From Microbacterium sp. SMR1 (GTDB lineage: Bacteria; Actinomycetota; Actinomycetes; Actinomycetales; Microbacteriaceae), in NCBI RefSeq assembly GCF_003289625.1, contig NZ_QMBN01000002.1:206600-270599 (forward strand): a DNA stretch of 64,000 nt, given 5' to 3'. A program made the translations under genes and the position numbers. Below are positions 34,123-42,864 of the stretch, piece by piece (within the stretch, counting starts at the first letter, position 1; each line of letters starts with the position of its first letter). The notes beneath the pieces are model-generated. The model made no database searches. It was not told the DNA's origin and worked only from the letters and a program-made list of their open reading frames with translations.

Positions 34123-37035
34123 TTGCTGATCTTCCTCGGTGCGTTCGCGGTTCTTCCGTTGGTTCTGCCGTGGTTGATCAAGCGGATCGGCGCCCGCGCG
34201 TTCTTCGTCGCAGCCCTGTTGCCCATCGCAGCCTTCGTCGACGCGGCCCGTCGCGCTCCTGAGGTTCTGAGCGGAGGCATTCCGTTCGAGTCATACGCCT
34301 GGATCCCTCAGCTCGACATCGCTCTGTCGATGCGGATGGACACCCTCGCGTGGATCATGACGCTCATCGTCACCGGCGTCGGTGCTCTCGTGATGATCTA
34401 CTGCCGCTGGTACTTCGACGGCAAGAAGGTCGGCGTCGGGCAGTTCGCCGCCGTGCTTCTCGCCTTCGCGGGCGCCATGTACGGACTCGTTCTCACCGAC
34501 GACATCGTCGTGCTGGTGATGTTCTGGGAGATCACGAGCGTTCTCTCCTACCTGCTCATCGGGTTCTACAACGGCCGAGGAGCGAGCCGTCGCGCGGCGC
34601 TCCAGGCGCTTCTCGTCACCACCCTCGGCGGTCTCGTGATGCTGATCGGCGTCGTGATGCTGGTCGTGCTCTACGGCACCACGAGCCTGAGCACGATCGT
34701 CTCCTCGCCGGCACCCGAGGGTGTCCTGCTCAACGTCGCGATCGCCCTCACGCTCGTCGGTGCCTTGAGCAAGTCGGCCATCTTCCCCTTCCACTTCTGG
34801 CTGCCCGGCGCCATGGCCGCGCCCACCCCGGTCAGCGCCTACCTCCACGCCGCGGCGATGGTGAAGGCCGGCATCTATCTGATCGCCCGTCTCGCGCCCG
34901 CCTTCGCGCACGAGGACCCGTGGCGTCCCATGGTCATCGGGCTCGGCGTCTTCACGATGCTGCTCGGAGGCCTGCAGGCCCTGCGCGAGTCCGACCTCAA
35001 GCGCATCCTCGCCTTCGGCACCGTCAGCCAGCTCGGCATGCTGACGGTCGTTCTCGGCTATGGCGAGCGCAATTCTGCCCTCGCCGGCCTCGCGCTGCTC
35101 GTCGGCCACGCGCTGTTCAAGTCGTCGCTGTTCCTCGTCGTCGGCGTCATCGACCGACAGCTGTCGACCCGCGACATCCGTGAGCTCTCTGGAGTGGGAC
35201 GCCAGGCGCCGACGCTCGCGGTCTTCTCGATCATCGCGATCGCATCGATGGTGGGCGTGGCACCGACGATCGGCTTCGTCGCGAAGGAAGCCGCGCTCTC
35301 GTCGCTGCTCGAGGGGGGCACGGATCCGCTCGCCCTCGCACCGCTGATCGGCATCGTGCTCGGCTCGCTGCTCACCACGGCTTACGGCGCACGCTTCGTG
35401 TGGGGCGCGTTCTTCACGAAGAAGGATGCCGCAGGTGCGACCCTGCCTCGCACGGAGTGGCCCGACCCGCCGATCGGCTTCCTCGCCGCCCCGGTGCTGT
35501 TGAGCGGCCTCACCGTCGTCGGGGGCATCGCCGCACCGTTGCTCGATGCCGCGTTCTCGGGCTACGCCGCCACGATGCCCGAGGCGGCCGGAGCCGACGG
35601 CTACGAGTACCACCTCGCCCTCTGGCACGGTTTCGAACCCGCGCTGTTCCTCTCGGTCGGCAGCATCCTCGCCGGTCTCGTGCTGTTCTGGTTCGTCGGG
35701 CGGCGCCCGGGCACGCAGCGTCGCTGGCTGCCCTTCACCGCCGTCGACGCCTACAACGGCACGGTTCGCGCGATCGTGCGGACCTCGGTGTGGACGACGT
35801 CGCTCACCCAGCGAGGGTCGCTTCCGGTCTACGTGGGCACGATCTTCGTCGTGTTCGTCGCGGCCGAGGGTACGGCGCTCATCGCGCACGGCGGCTGGCA
35901 GGCCGACCTCGCCGCGTGGCACTCGCCGATGCAGGTCTTCGTCGCGCCCATCATGATCATCGCGGGCATCATCGCGGTGCGCGCCCGTAAGCGTTACACC
36001 GGAGTCGTGCTCGTGTCGGTGACGGGGCTCGGCATGGTGGCGCTCTTCGCTTCGGCCGGCGCGCCCGACCTCGCGCTGACGCAGATTTTGGTCGAGACCG
36101 TCACGCTCATCGCCTTCGCGCTGGTGCTGCGCCGCATCCCCTCGCGGATGGGCGACCACAATGCCTCGGTCTGGCCGATCGGGCGTGCACTGCTCGGCAT
36201 CGGCGTCGGCGCGACGATGGCGCTCGTGGCGATCGTCGCGACCAGCGCGCGCGTCGCCGAGCCGATCTCGACCGCGTTCCCCGACCTCGCGTACGAGATC
36301 GGTCACGGCAAGAACGTCGTCAACGTCACCCTCGTCGACCTGCGCGGCTGGGACACGATGGGCGAGCTGTCGGTGCTGATCCTGGCGGCGACGGGTGTGG
36401 CCTCGCTCGTGTTCGTGACCCATCGCTCCGACACGCTCTCTCGTGCGATCTCGTCGCTGCCCACCGGCGCGCTGCGCACGCGCCGCCCCCTCGTCGAGAC
36501 CTCGGACGGGCCCCGGCCCCGCGCCGGATCGGGATCCTCGCGGCAGGCCTGGCTCGTCGGCGGGCAGAAGCTCCGCCCCGAGACGCGTTCGATCATGCTC
36601 GAGGTGATCGTCCGCATCCTGTTCCACACGATCATCGTCGTCTCGCTGTATCTGCTCTTCGCCGGCCACAACCTGCCGGGCGGCGGCTTCGCCGGCGGAC
36701 TCGTCGCGGGGATGGCACTCGTCATGCGTTACGTCGCGGGCGGACCGTACGAGCTCGGCGCCGCGGCTCCCACGGACGCCGGGCGGCTGCTGGGCGTCGG
36801 GATGGCGCTGGCCGTCGGTACCGCGGTCGTGCCCCTCTTCTTCGGTGCGCCCGCCCTGACGAGCACGTTCTGGGAGGCGGAGCTGCCCGTTCTCGGCCAC
36901 GTGGAGTTCGTCACCTCGACGATCTTCGACGTCGGCGTCTACCTCGTGGTCATCGGGCTCGTCCTCGACGTGCTCCGCTCGCTGGGCGCGGAAGTCGACC
37001 GGCAGCGCAAGGAGCGAGAGGAGCTCGCCCGATGA
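34123..37035 (+). CDS. mrpA: Mrp Na+/H+ antiporter subunit A fused to subunit B domain
   Basis: A 970-residue membrane protein. The first half is NuoL-like (WEITSVLSYLLIGFYN, KSAIFPFHFWLPGAMAAPTP, DLKRILAFGTVSQLG). A middle part has the DUF4040-like SAGAPDLALTQILVETVTL. The last ~150 residues are MrpB-like (ILFHTIIVVSLYLLFAGHNL and PGGGFAGGLVAGMAL), so subunits A and B are one chain. The TTG at 34123 was chosen because AGAGGAGG lies just upstream; a GTG at 34090 is the alternative. It exports Na+ in exchange for H+ and supports pH and salt tolerance. Confidence 0.92.
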   Translation: MLIFLGAFAVLPLVLPWLIKRIGARAFFVAALLPIAAFVDAARRAPEVLSGGIPFESYAWIPQLDIALSMRMDTLAWIMTLIVTGVGALVMIYCRWYFDGKKVGVGQFAAVLLAFAGAMYGLVLTDDIVVLVMFWEITSVLSYLLIGFYNGRGASRRAALQALLVTTLGGLVMLIGVVMLVVLYGTTSLSTIVSSPAPEGVLLNVAIALTLVGALSKSAIFPFHFWLPGAMAAPTPVSAYLHAAAMVKAGIYLIARLAPAFAHEDPWRPMVIGLGVFTMLLGGLQALRESDLKRILAFGTVSQLGMLTVVLGYGERNSALAGLALLVGHALFKSSLFLVVGVIDRQLSTRDIRELSGVGRQAPTLAVFSIIAIASMVGVAPTIGFVAKEAALSSLLEGGTDPLALAPLIGIVLGSLLTTAYGARFVWGAFFTKKDAAGATLPRTEWPDPPIGFLAAPVLLSGLTVVGGIAAPLLDAAFSGYAATMPEAAGADGYEYHLALWHGFEPALFLSVGSILAGLVLFWFVGRRPGTQRRWLPFTAVDAYNGTVRAIVRTSVWTTSLTQRGSLPVYVGTIFVVFVAAEGTALIAHGGWQADLAAWHSPMQVFVAPIMIIAGIIAVRARKRYTGVVLVSVTGLGMVALFASAGAPDLALTQILVETVTLIAFALVLRRIPSRMGDHNASVWPIGRALLGIGVGATMALVAIVATSARVAEPISTAFPDLAYEIGHGKNVVNVTLVDLRGWDTMGELSVLILAATGVASLVFVTHRSDTLSRAISSLPTGALRTRRPLVETSDGPRPRAGSGSSRQAWLVGGQKLRPETRSIMLEVIVRILFHTIIVVSLYLLFAGHNLPGGGFAGGLVAGMALVMRYVAGGPYELGAAAPTDAGRLLGVGMALAVGTAVVPLFFGAPALTSTFWEAELPVLGHVEFVTSTIFDVGVYLVVIGLVLDVLRSLGAEVDRQRKEREELAR

Positions 37036-37553
37036 ACGTCTCACTGATCCTGATCATCATCATGGGCGCGCTCTTCGCCGCCGGCGTCTACGCGATGCTC
37101 GAGCGCAGCCTCACCCGCGTGCTGATCGGCTTCCTGCTGCTCGGCAACGCGGCCAACCTGTTCCTCCTCGTCGTCATGGGGGCGCCCGGTGTCGCGCCGT
37201 TCTACGGCTCGGCCGATGACCCTGCCGAGTTCAGCGACCCGCTGCCGCAGGCGCTGACCCTCACGGCGATCGTCATCACCTTCGCCGTCTCGGCTTTCCT
37301 GCTCGCCCTGATCTACCGTTCCTGGCAGCTCGGTCAGGCCGACACGGTCGAGGATGACGAGGCCGACCTCGCCGTGCGCGATCGCATGGCCGAAGACGAG
37401 GAGGCGATGGAGCAGGAGATCACCGACGAAGACGACGACGCGACGACCGACTTCGTCGGCGACCAGACGTCACCCATCACCGTGCTGCACTCGCGCGACT
37501 TCGACGCGCTGCGCGACGACGCGCCCACCGATCGCCCCGGAGGAGACCGATGA
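37032..37553 (+). CDS. mrpC: Mrp antiporter subunit C (MnhC/NuoK-like)
   Basis: A 173-residue protein with three helices typical of NuoK-like MrpC (LIIIMGALFAAGVYAMLERS, RVLIGFLLLGNAANLFLL, LTLTAIVITFAVSAFLLAL). It has an unusually long acidic tail of about 75 residues (VEDDEADLAVRDRMAEDEEA) not needed by the fold. The start overlaps mrpA by four bases (ATGA). It forms part of the membrane antiporter complex. Confidence 0.93.
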   Translation: MNVSLILIIIMGALFAAGVYAMLERSLTRVLIGFLLLGNAANLFLLVVMGAPGVAPFYGSADDPAEFSDPLPQALTLTAIVITFAVSAFLLALIYRSWQLGQADTVEDDEADLAVRDRMAEDEEAMEQEITDEDDDATTDFVGDQTSPITVLHSRDFDALRDDAPTDRPGGDR

Positions 37554-39115
37554 GCGCCCTGGTTCCCCTCCTCGTGACGCTGCCCCTGCTGGGGGCCGCG
37601 GTCGCCCTCATCTTCGGTCGCCGCCGCCGCATCCAGGTCGGGGTCTCGATCGTCACGCTCACCGCGACGCTCGTGATCGCGGCGGTGCTGCTGAACGTCA
37701 TCAACGCCACCGGCGTGCCGATCGCGGTCTCGGTCGGCGGGTGGCCGATCCCGTTCGGCATCGTGCTCTACGTCGACCGGCTGGCCGCGCTGCTGGTCGT
37801 CGTCTCGAGCGTCGTCCTGCTCGCGGTCCTGCTCTTCTCGGTCGGCCAGGGCGCCGCCGACGGTGACGATGAGACGCCGGTCTCGATCTTCCACCCGTCG
37901 TACCTCATCCTCTCGGCGGGCATCTTCAACGCCTTCATCGCGGGCGACCTTTTCAACCTGTACGTCGGGTTCGAGATCCTGCTCGTCGCGTCGTACGTGC
38001 TCATCACCCTCGGCTCGACCGAGTCGCGCATCCGCACGGGCGTCGTCTACATCGTCGTCTCGCTCGTGTCGTCGATCCTGTTCCTGTCGGCGATCGCGGC
38101 GATCTACGGCGCGCTCGGCACCGTCAACATGGTGCAGCTCTCGCAGCGGATGACGGAACTGCCGCAGGAGACGCAGCTCGTCCTGCACCTGCTGCTGCTG
38201 CTCGCGTTCAGCATCAAAGCGGCCGTCTTCCCGCTGTCGTTCTGGCTGCCCGACTCGTATCCGACGGCGCCCGCTCCCGTCACCGCGGTGTTCGCGGGGC
38301 TGCTGACGAAGGTCGGCGTGTACGCGATCATCCGCACGGAGACGGAGATCTTCCAGGACAACGACGTCAATACGCTGCTGCTGATCGTGGCGCTGGCGAC
38401 GATGATCGTCGGGGTGCTCGGCGCCGTCGCGCAGGCCGAGCTCAAACGCATCTTGTCGTTCACCCTGGTGAGCCATATCGGCTACATGATCTTCGGCCTC
38501 GCCATCGCGACGCCGGCGGCCGTCGGGGCGACGATCTACTACATCGTCCACCACATCGTCGTGCAGACGACCCTCTTCCTGGCGGTCGGTCTCGTTGAAC
38601 GACGGGCCGGGTCGACCTCGATCCTGAAGGTGAAGGGCCTCATGCGCGCGGCGCCGCTGCTGGCCGTGCTCTACTTCATCCCCGCGATCAACCTCGGCGG
38701 TCTCCCGCCCTTCTCCGGCTTCATCGGCAAGTACGCGCTGTTCGACGCGGCCGCCGACGAGGGCAGTCCGCTGATGTACGTGCTGATCGTCGCGGGCATT
38801 ATCACCTCGCTCCTCACGCTCTACGCCCTGATGCGCGCCTGGAACCTGTCGTTCTGGCGCGAGAAGGACGAGATCGGCGAGGGCGAGAGCGAGACCGACG
38901 CGCGCATCGCCTACCTCGGGGATGCCGAGGGGGCCGACGTTCAGACCGAGAAGCGCGTCATCCCGCGCATCATGACGACCGCGACGGCCGGAATGGTCGC
39001 GGTGACCGTGGCGCTGACCGTCTTCGCCGGGCCCCTGTACGACCTGTGCGCCGCCATCGGAGAATCGCTCCTGCAGCCGGTCACGATCAGTCAGCTCGAG
39101 CAGGAGGTGCAGTGA
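37550..39115 (+). CDS. mrpD: Mrp antiporter subunit D (NuoM/N-like)
   Basis: A 521-residue protein with about 14 helices, homologous to the proton-pumping NuoM/NuoN subunits. Visible motifs are GFEILLVASYVLITLGS, KAAVFPLSFWLPDSYPTAPA and AELKRILSFTLVSHIGYMIF. It provides a proton path in the complex. It overlaps mrpC by four bases and the next gene by one base. The C-terminal part has a charged cytoplasmic segment (EIGEGESETDARIAYLG). Confidence 0.94.
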   Translation: MSALVPLLVTLPLLGAAVALIFGRRRRIQVGVSIVTLTATLVIAAVLLNVINATGVPIAVSVGGWPIPFGIVLYVDRLAALLVVVSSVVLLAVLLFSVGQGAADGDDETPVSIFHPSYLILSAGIFNAFIAGDLFNLYVGFEILLVASYVLITLGSTESRIRTGVVYIVVSLVSSILFLSAIAAIYGALGTVNMVQLSQRMTELPQETQLVLHLLLLLAFSIKAAVFPLSFWLPDSYPTAPAPVTAVFAGLLTKVGVYAIIRTETEIFQDNDVNTLLLIVALATMIVGVLGAVAQAELKRILSFTLVSHIGYMIFGLAIATPAAVGATIYYIVHHIVVQTTLFLAVGLVERRAGSTSILKVKGLMRAAPLLAVLYFIPAINLGGLPPFSGFIGKYALFDAAADEGSPLMYVLIVAGIITSLLTLYALMRAWNLSFWREKDEIGEGESETDARIAYLGDAEGADVQTEKRVIPRIMTTATAGMVAVTVALTVFAGPLYDLCAAIGESLLQPVTISQLEQEVQ

Positions 39116-39681
39116 TGATGGGCGAGGCCAAGCGCAACGCGGCGACCGCGCTCTGGCGACAGCTGCCGTTCTTCGTCTGGCTGGTCGCGCTGTGGATGCT
39201 GCTGTGGGGGCAGTTCACCGTGCTCGCGGCGCTGACCGGGATCGTGGTGGCGCTCTTCGTGACGCGCGTGTTCCGCCTGCCGCCGGTCGAGCTGTCGGGC
39301 CGGGTCAACATCTGGTGGGGCGTCGTCTTCTTCCTCGAGTTCCTGTTCTCGCTCGTCAAGGGATCGCTGCTGGTCGCCTGGCAGGTCATCGATCCGCGCC
39401 GCCAGCCGGGCGCCGCGATCATCGCCGTGCCGCTGCGCACCGACGACGACCTGATCATGACGCACGTCGCGGTGACGGCATCCCTCATCCCCGGCTCGCT
39501 GATCATCGACATCGACCGCGACCGCCGCATCCTGTACGTGCACGCCATCGGCATCCGTTCGCAGGAGCAGCTCGAGCACCAGCGGCGCGAGATCCAGCAC
39601 TGGGAGGAGCGCATCGTCCGCGCAGTCGGATCGAAGGAGCAGGCCCACCAGCTGTCGGACCTGCGGAGGGAGCGCTCGTGA
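39115..39681 (+). CDS. mrpE: Mrp antiporter subunit E
   Basis: A 188-residue protein with two N-terminal helices (FFVWLVALWMLLWGQFTVLA and IWWGVVFFLEFLFSLVKGSL) and a soluble domain with DDDLIMTHVAVTASLIPGSL and DRRILYVHAIGI, the MrpE signature. The ATG at 39115 overlaps the mrpD stop by one base with AGGAGG seven bases upstream; neighbouring GTG (39112) and ATG (39118) are possible. It is required for complex assembly. Confidence 0.91.
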   Translation: MMGEAKRNAATALWRQLPFFVWLVALWMLLWGQFTVLAALTGIVVALFVTRVFRLPPVELSGRVNIWWGVVFFLEFLFSLVKGSLLVAWQVIDPRRQPGAAIIAVPLRTDDDLIMTHVAVTASLIPGSLIIDIDRDRRILYVHAIGIRSQEQLEHQRREIQHWEERIVRAVGSKEQAHQLSDLRRERS

Positions 39682-39950
39682 CCTGGCTCATCGTCCTCAT
39701 CTCGGCCGTCTTCGCGGTGTCGGCTCTGCTGACGCTGTGGCGGATCATCGTCGGGCCGTCGATCCTCGACCGCGCGGTCGCATCCGATGTGCTCCTGACC
39801 CTCGTGATCTGCGCGCTCGGCGCCGAGATGGCGATCAACCATCACACCCGCACCCTGCCCGTGCTGCTGATCGTCGCCGCAGTCGGCGTGTTCGGTTCGA
39901 TCTCGATCGCGCGCTTCGTCGCGCGGAAGGACAACACGGACGCCTCATGA
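39678..39950 (+). CDS. mrpF: Mrp antiporter subunit F
   Basis: A 90-residue protein with three short helices (LIVLISAVFAVSALLTLWRI, VLLTLVICALGAEMA, TLPVLLIVAAVGVFGSISIA). The segment GPSILDRAVASDVL is typical of MrpF. The GTG at 39678 overlaps the mrpE stop by four bases (GTGA). Confidence 0.9.
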   Translation: MTWLIVLISAVFAVSALLTLWRIIVGPSILDRAVASDVLLTLVICALGAEMAINHHTRTLPVLLIVAAVGVFGSISIARFVARKDNTDAS

Positions 39951-40297
39951 GCATCACCGACGTCATCGCCCTCGTACTCGTCCTCATCGGGGCGCTGCTG
40001 TGCCTCACGGCAGCGATCGGGCTGCTGCGTTTCCGCGACGTACCCACCCGCCTTCACGCCGCCACGAAGCCGCAGGTCCTCGGCTTCATCCTCATCTGCA
40101 TCGCCGTGGGGGTGTCGCTGCACTCGTGGCCGGTCGTCGCCTTCCTCGTGCCGGTGGCGCTGATCCAGCTCGCAACGGCGCCGCTGTCGGCCCACATGGT
40201 CGGACGTCAGGCGTACCGCAACAAGACGCTCGACGGTGAGTCGCTCTTCGTCGACGAGTTCGCCGACGCCCCGGCTCCGAGCGACACCCGCGACTGA
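39947..40297 (+). CDS. mrpG: Mrp antiporter subunit G
   Basis: A 116-residue protein with three helices and the MrpG motif RFRDVPTRLHAATKPQVLG. The ATG overlaps the mrpF stop by four bases. It is the last gene of the operon mrpA(B)-C-D-E-F-G; the stop is 12 bases before the end of a converging tetR gene, with no clear terminator hairpin in between. Confidence 0.92.
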   Translation: MSITDVIALVLVLIGALLCLTAAIGLLRFRDVPTRLHAATKPQVLGFILICIAVGVSLHSWPVVAFLVPVALIQLATAPLSAHMVGRQAYRNKTLDGESLFVDEFADAPAPSDTRD

Positions 40298-40309
40298 CCC
40301 GACGGCGCG

Positions 40310-40894
40310 CTAGCCGGCGAGCGAGTCGAGGTGACGGTCGAGCACCCGGTCGACATCGACGGCCGGGTCGGTCGACGACGTCCAGATGAGGTGCAGCGCC
40401 AGCCCGTCGAGGAGAGCGTGCAGGCGCTCCGTTTCGAGCACCGGATCGATGTCGGCGCCGAGACCTCCCGTCTCCCCGAGCTCGCTGATCACGGCCGCAC
40501 AGACGCGATGGACGCCATCGTGCAGCTCGCGGGCGTGGCCCTGCAGGCCGTCGTCGGTGAGGGCGAGCCGGCTCAGCTGCAGCTGAACCAGGAGCTCGGT
40601 GCGCCGCGAATCGTCGAGCGGCAGCAGCTCGCGCATCCAGCGCATCGCGCGCTCGCGGCCCCGGCCGGTCACGGCGAGCAAGCGGGCCGTGACCTCCTGT
40701 TGGAGGCGCTCGAAGCAGAATCGGCGCAGCTCATCCTGCGTGGGGAACGCACGACGAAGGGATGCCGTCGCGATCCCAGCCTCGTCGGCCACCCGCCGCA
40801 CCGACAGCGCTGCGATCCCGTCGCGGGCGAGCACTCGGAACGCGGCCGCGGCGATCTCGTCGTTGCGGTGGTCGTGGTCGATCAGGCGGGGCAT
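40310..40894 (-). CDS. TetR-family transcriptional regulator
   Basis: A 194-residue TetR protein with HTH ALSVRRVADEAGIATASLRRAF and a helical C-terminal domain. It follows the membrane protein gene by seven bases on the same strand, so they are cotranscribed and it probably regulates the pair through the repeat-bearing promoter at 41475-41496. Its ligand is unknown. It converges with mrpG but there is no sign that it controls the Mrp operon. Confidence 0.86.
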   Translation of the reverse strand: MPRLIDHDHRNDEIAAAAFRVLARDGIAALSVRRVADEAGIATASLRRAFPTQDELRRFCFERLQQEVTARLLAVTGRGRERAMRWMRELLPLDDSRRTELLVQLQLSRLALTDDGLQGHARELHDGVHRVCAAVISELGETGGLGADIDPVLETERLHALLDGLALHLIWTSSTDPAVDVDRVLDRHLDSLAG

Positions 40895-40901
40895 CTCATC
40901 A

Positions 40902-41441
40902 TCATCCCGCAGCGACCGGAGCGCGCTTGGGCCACACGGAGTAGCTGATCGCCCAGAGCAGGTCGATCCCGACGATCACCCCGAGGATGGGGAAGAACCC
41001 GAGCAGCTCCGAGGTGCGCTCGGCGTCGCCGACGAGCAGGATGAGCCCGCCGAGGATGGCAGCCGCGATCGCCGCGGCGAGCAGCGTGCGCGGCACATCC
41101 TTCCAGCAGGCGATCGCGTATGCGGAGCCGTACAGCGCCGGGCGCGGCGCCGCGCCCCGGAAACGCGTGGCGACCTTCGCATCGGCCCAGGCGATCATCC
41201 GATGTCCGTAGGCGACCGAGATGCCGATGTAGAGCGCCGCCAGGCCGTGGTGCCAAGAGGCAGTCCCACCGCGGAGGAGGTCGACCGCGACGAGGAGCAG
41301 CAGGATGAGGTCGATCAGCGGCGCGGCGAGGAGCAGCATCGCACCCAGGCGGGGTCGGTTGAGGCCGTAGCGGGCCACGAGGCCCGCGATGATCGCAACC
41401 CAGAATCCCACCTCGCAGGCGATGATGGCGGCCAGGATCAT
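40902..41441 (-). CDS. Conserved integral membrane protein
   Basis: A 179-residue protein with about five helices: residues 2-22 (ILAAIIACEVGFWVAIIAGL), 33-54, a short helix around WHHGLAALYIGISVAYG, and two near the C-terminus (TLLAAAIAAAILGGLILLVG and FFPILGVIVGIDLLWAISY). No catalytic motif is obvious. The ATG at 41441 lies 33 bases downstream of repeated TGTTAGCA elements. It is cotranscribed with a downstream TetR gene, so it is probably the regulated function. Similar small membrane proteins occur in other Gram-positive bacteria without known function. Confidence 0.8.
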   Translation of the reverse strand: MILAAIIACEVGFWVAIIAGLVARYGLNRPRLGAMLLLAAPLIDLILLLLVAVDLLRGGTASWHHGLAALYIGISVAYGHRMIAWADAKVATRFRGAAPRPALYGSAYAIACWKDVPRTLLAAAIAAAILGGLILLVGDAERTSELLGFFPILGVIVGIDLLWAISYSVWPKRAPVAAG

Positions 41442-41474
41442 GGTCGAGTCCTCTCGATTCGGCGGATGGGGCGA

Positions 41475-41496
41475 TGTTAGCACGTGCGTGTTAGCA
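41475..41496 (-). promoter_or_regulatory. Repeated TGTTAGCA promoter/operator elements
   Basis: TGTTAGCA occurs at 41475-41482 and again at 41489-41496, with the palindrome GCACGTGC between them. On the minus strand this gives TTTGCT and TAACAT, possible -35 and -10 boxes for the membrane protein gene. The 14-base periodicity suggests a TetR-type operator. Inferred. Confidence 0.5.
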
Positions 41497-41550
41497 AAAC
41501 CGGTACTCCTTCGCCGCCCAGAGAGGCCGGAAGTCGTATTGACTGAAGAC

Positions 41551-42849
41551 ATGACGCACGCCCCGCCTGACGCCCGGGTCTCACCCGTCGAGACCACTCC
41601 CGTGGTCGTGGCGCCCGTACACCGGTCCTGGGAGAACCTCGCGCGGCAGGCCATCGTCGCGGCGTTCGTCGTCGGAGCGGCCATCGCGAGCGCCGCCGTG
41701 CCGTGGCTCCCTGTGACGGATGCGGCGAGGATGTGGCAGGGCGCGGCGCTCGCCGTCGTGCTCCTCGTCCTCGGCGCGCTCATGGCGCGCTGGCCGGCGC
41801 TGCGGCGTGCGGAGCTCGTCATCCCGATCGGTGACTTCATCGCGATCGGCCTGCTGCGGTTCGGCACGGGTGACACGCAATCGGTGTTCCTCGCGATCGT
41901 CGTCCTCCCCGTCATCTGGATCGCTGCCGGGCCGGGGCGCTGGCGCATCGTGCTCCCGCTCGTCGGTGTGTGCGTCACGCTGCTGCTGCCGCTGGTGCTC
42001 GCGCCCGACCAGGTGCTCACCGTGAGCGAGCTCGTTCGACTGATCATCGCCGTGCTCGTCTACGCGGCAGCGGGCGCCGTCGTGAACGAGCTGTCGCGCC
42101 GCTCGCTGCAGAAGCTCACGGCGTCGCAGTGGCACCGGCGTCTGGCCGAGGCCGAGGTGTCGCAGGCCGCCGTCGTCCAGCGGTCTCTGCAGCCGGTCGA
42201 CGGGTCGGATCTGCCGGCGCGCTTCCGGGTGGCCGGCGCGTGCGTCCCGGCCCGCACCGTGGGCGGCGACTTCTACGACTGGTACGCCACCCCCGACGGC
42301 GGCACCGCCTTCACCCTCGGCGACGTCATGGGCAAGGGGGTCGGCCCCGGGATGATCGCCGCCGCCGTCCGCACCGTCATTCGCAGCAACGTCGACGATC
42401 CCGACCCCGCCGCTGCACTCCGCCGCGCCGCGGTCGGTCTCAACACCGGTCCGACCGACACGATCGGAGCCCAGTTCACGACGTGCTTCCACGCACGCAT
42501 CAGCCCCGATGGGATGCTGCGGTGGGTCGATGCGGGTCACGGCCTCACCGTGATCCGTCGCGCGGACGGCACCAGCGAGTTCCTCCGCTCGGGCCACCTC
42601 CCGATCGGCGTCGGGACCAGCTGGACGAGTGATGAGCTCTCGTTGCGACCCGGTGACAGCGTCATCAGCGTCAGCGACGGAGTACTCGATCTGTTCGGCG
42701 GATCGCTCGACTCCATCGACCGCTATCGCGACTTCGTCAGCAGCCGGCCCGATATCGACACCGTCGTCAGCGAACTCGTCGCTCGCGCCTCAGGAAGCGA
42801 ACAGGAGGATGACGCCACTGTCATCGCCGTGACCTGGGGCACGGCCTGA
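41551..42849 (+). CDS. Membrane-anchored PP2C/SpoIIE-type phosphatase
   Basis: A 432-residue protein with an N-terminal membrane domain of about five or six helices (residues 30-190) and a C-terminal SpoIIE/RsbU phosphatase domain. Motifs are QRSLQP, GGDFYDWYA, GDVMGKGVGPGMIAA, WVDAGHGLTVI and DDATVIAVTWG. Such enzymes dephosphorylate anti-sigma antagonists in partner-switching stress pathways. No anti-sigma kinase or antagonist gene is adjacent, so the target is unknown. The ATG at 41551 was chosen although its ribosome site is weak; a TTG four codons earlier is possible. Confidence 0.87.
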   Translation: MTHAPPDARVSPVETTPVVVAPVHRSWENLARQAIVAAFVVGAAIASAAVPWLPVTDAARMWQGAALAVVLLVLGALMARWPALRRAELVIPIGDFIAIGLLRFGTGDTQSVFLAIVVLPVIWIAAGPGRWRIVLPLVGVCVTLLLPLVLAPDQVLTVSELVRLIIAVLVYAAAGAVVNELSRRSLQKLTASQWHRRLAEAEVSQAAVVQRSLQPVDGSDLPARFRVAGACVPARTVGGDFYDWYATPDGGTAFTLGDVMGKGVGPGMIAAAVRTVIRSNVDDPDPAAALRRAAVGLNTGPTDTIGAQFTTCFHARISPDGMLRWVDAGHGLTVIRRADGTSEFLRSGHLPIGVGTSWTSDELSLRPGDSVISVSDGVLDLFGGSLDSIDRYRDFVSSRPDIDTVVSELVARASGSEQEDDATVIAVTWGTA

Positions 42850-42864
42850 TCGCCGGCGTCGGCC

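Noticed and set aside
34291..37044. A 917-codon open frame on the minus strand opposite mrpA
   Set aside because: It is a shadow of mrpA in very GC-rich DNA: composition is dominated by Arg, Asp, Glu, Gly and His, with no domain or ribosome site. Similar shadows lie opposite jetC and argG.
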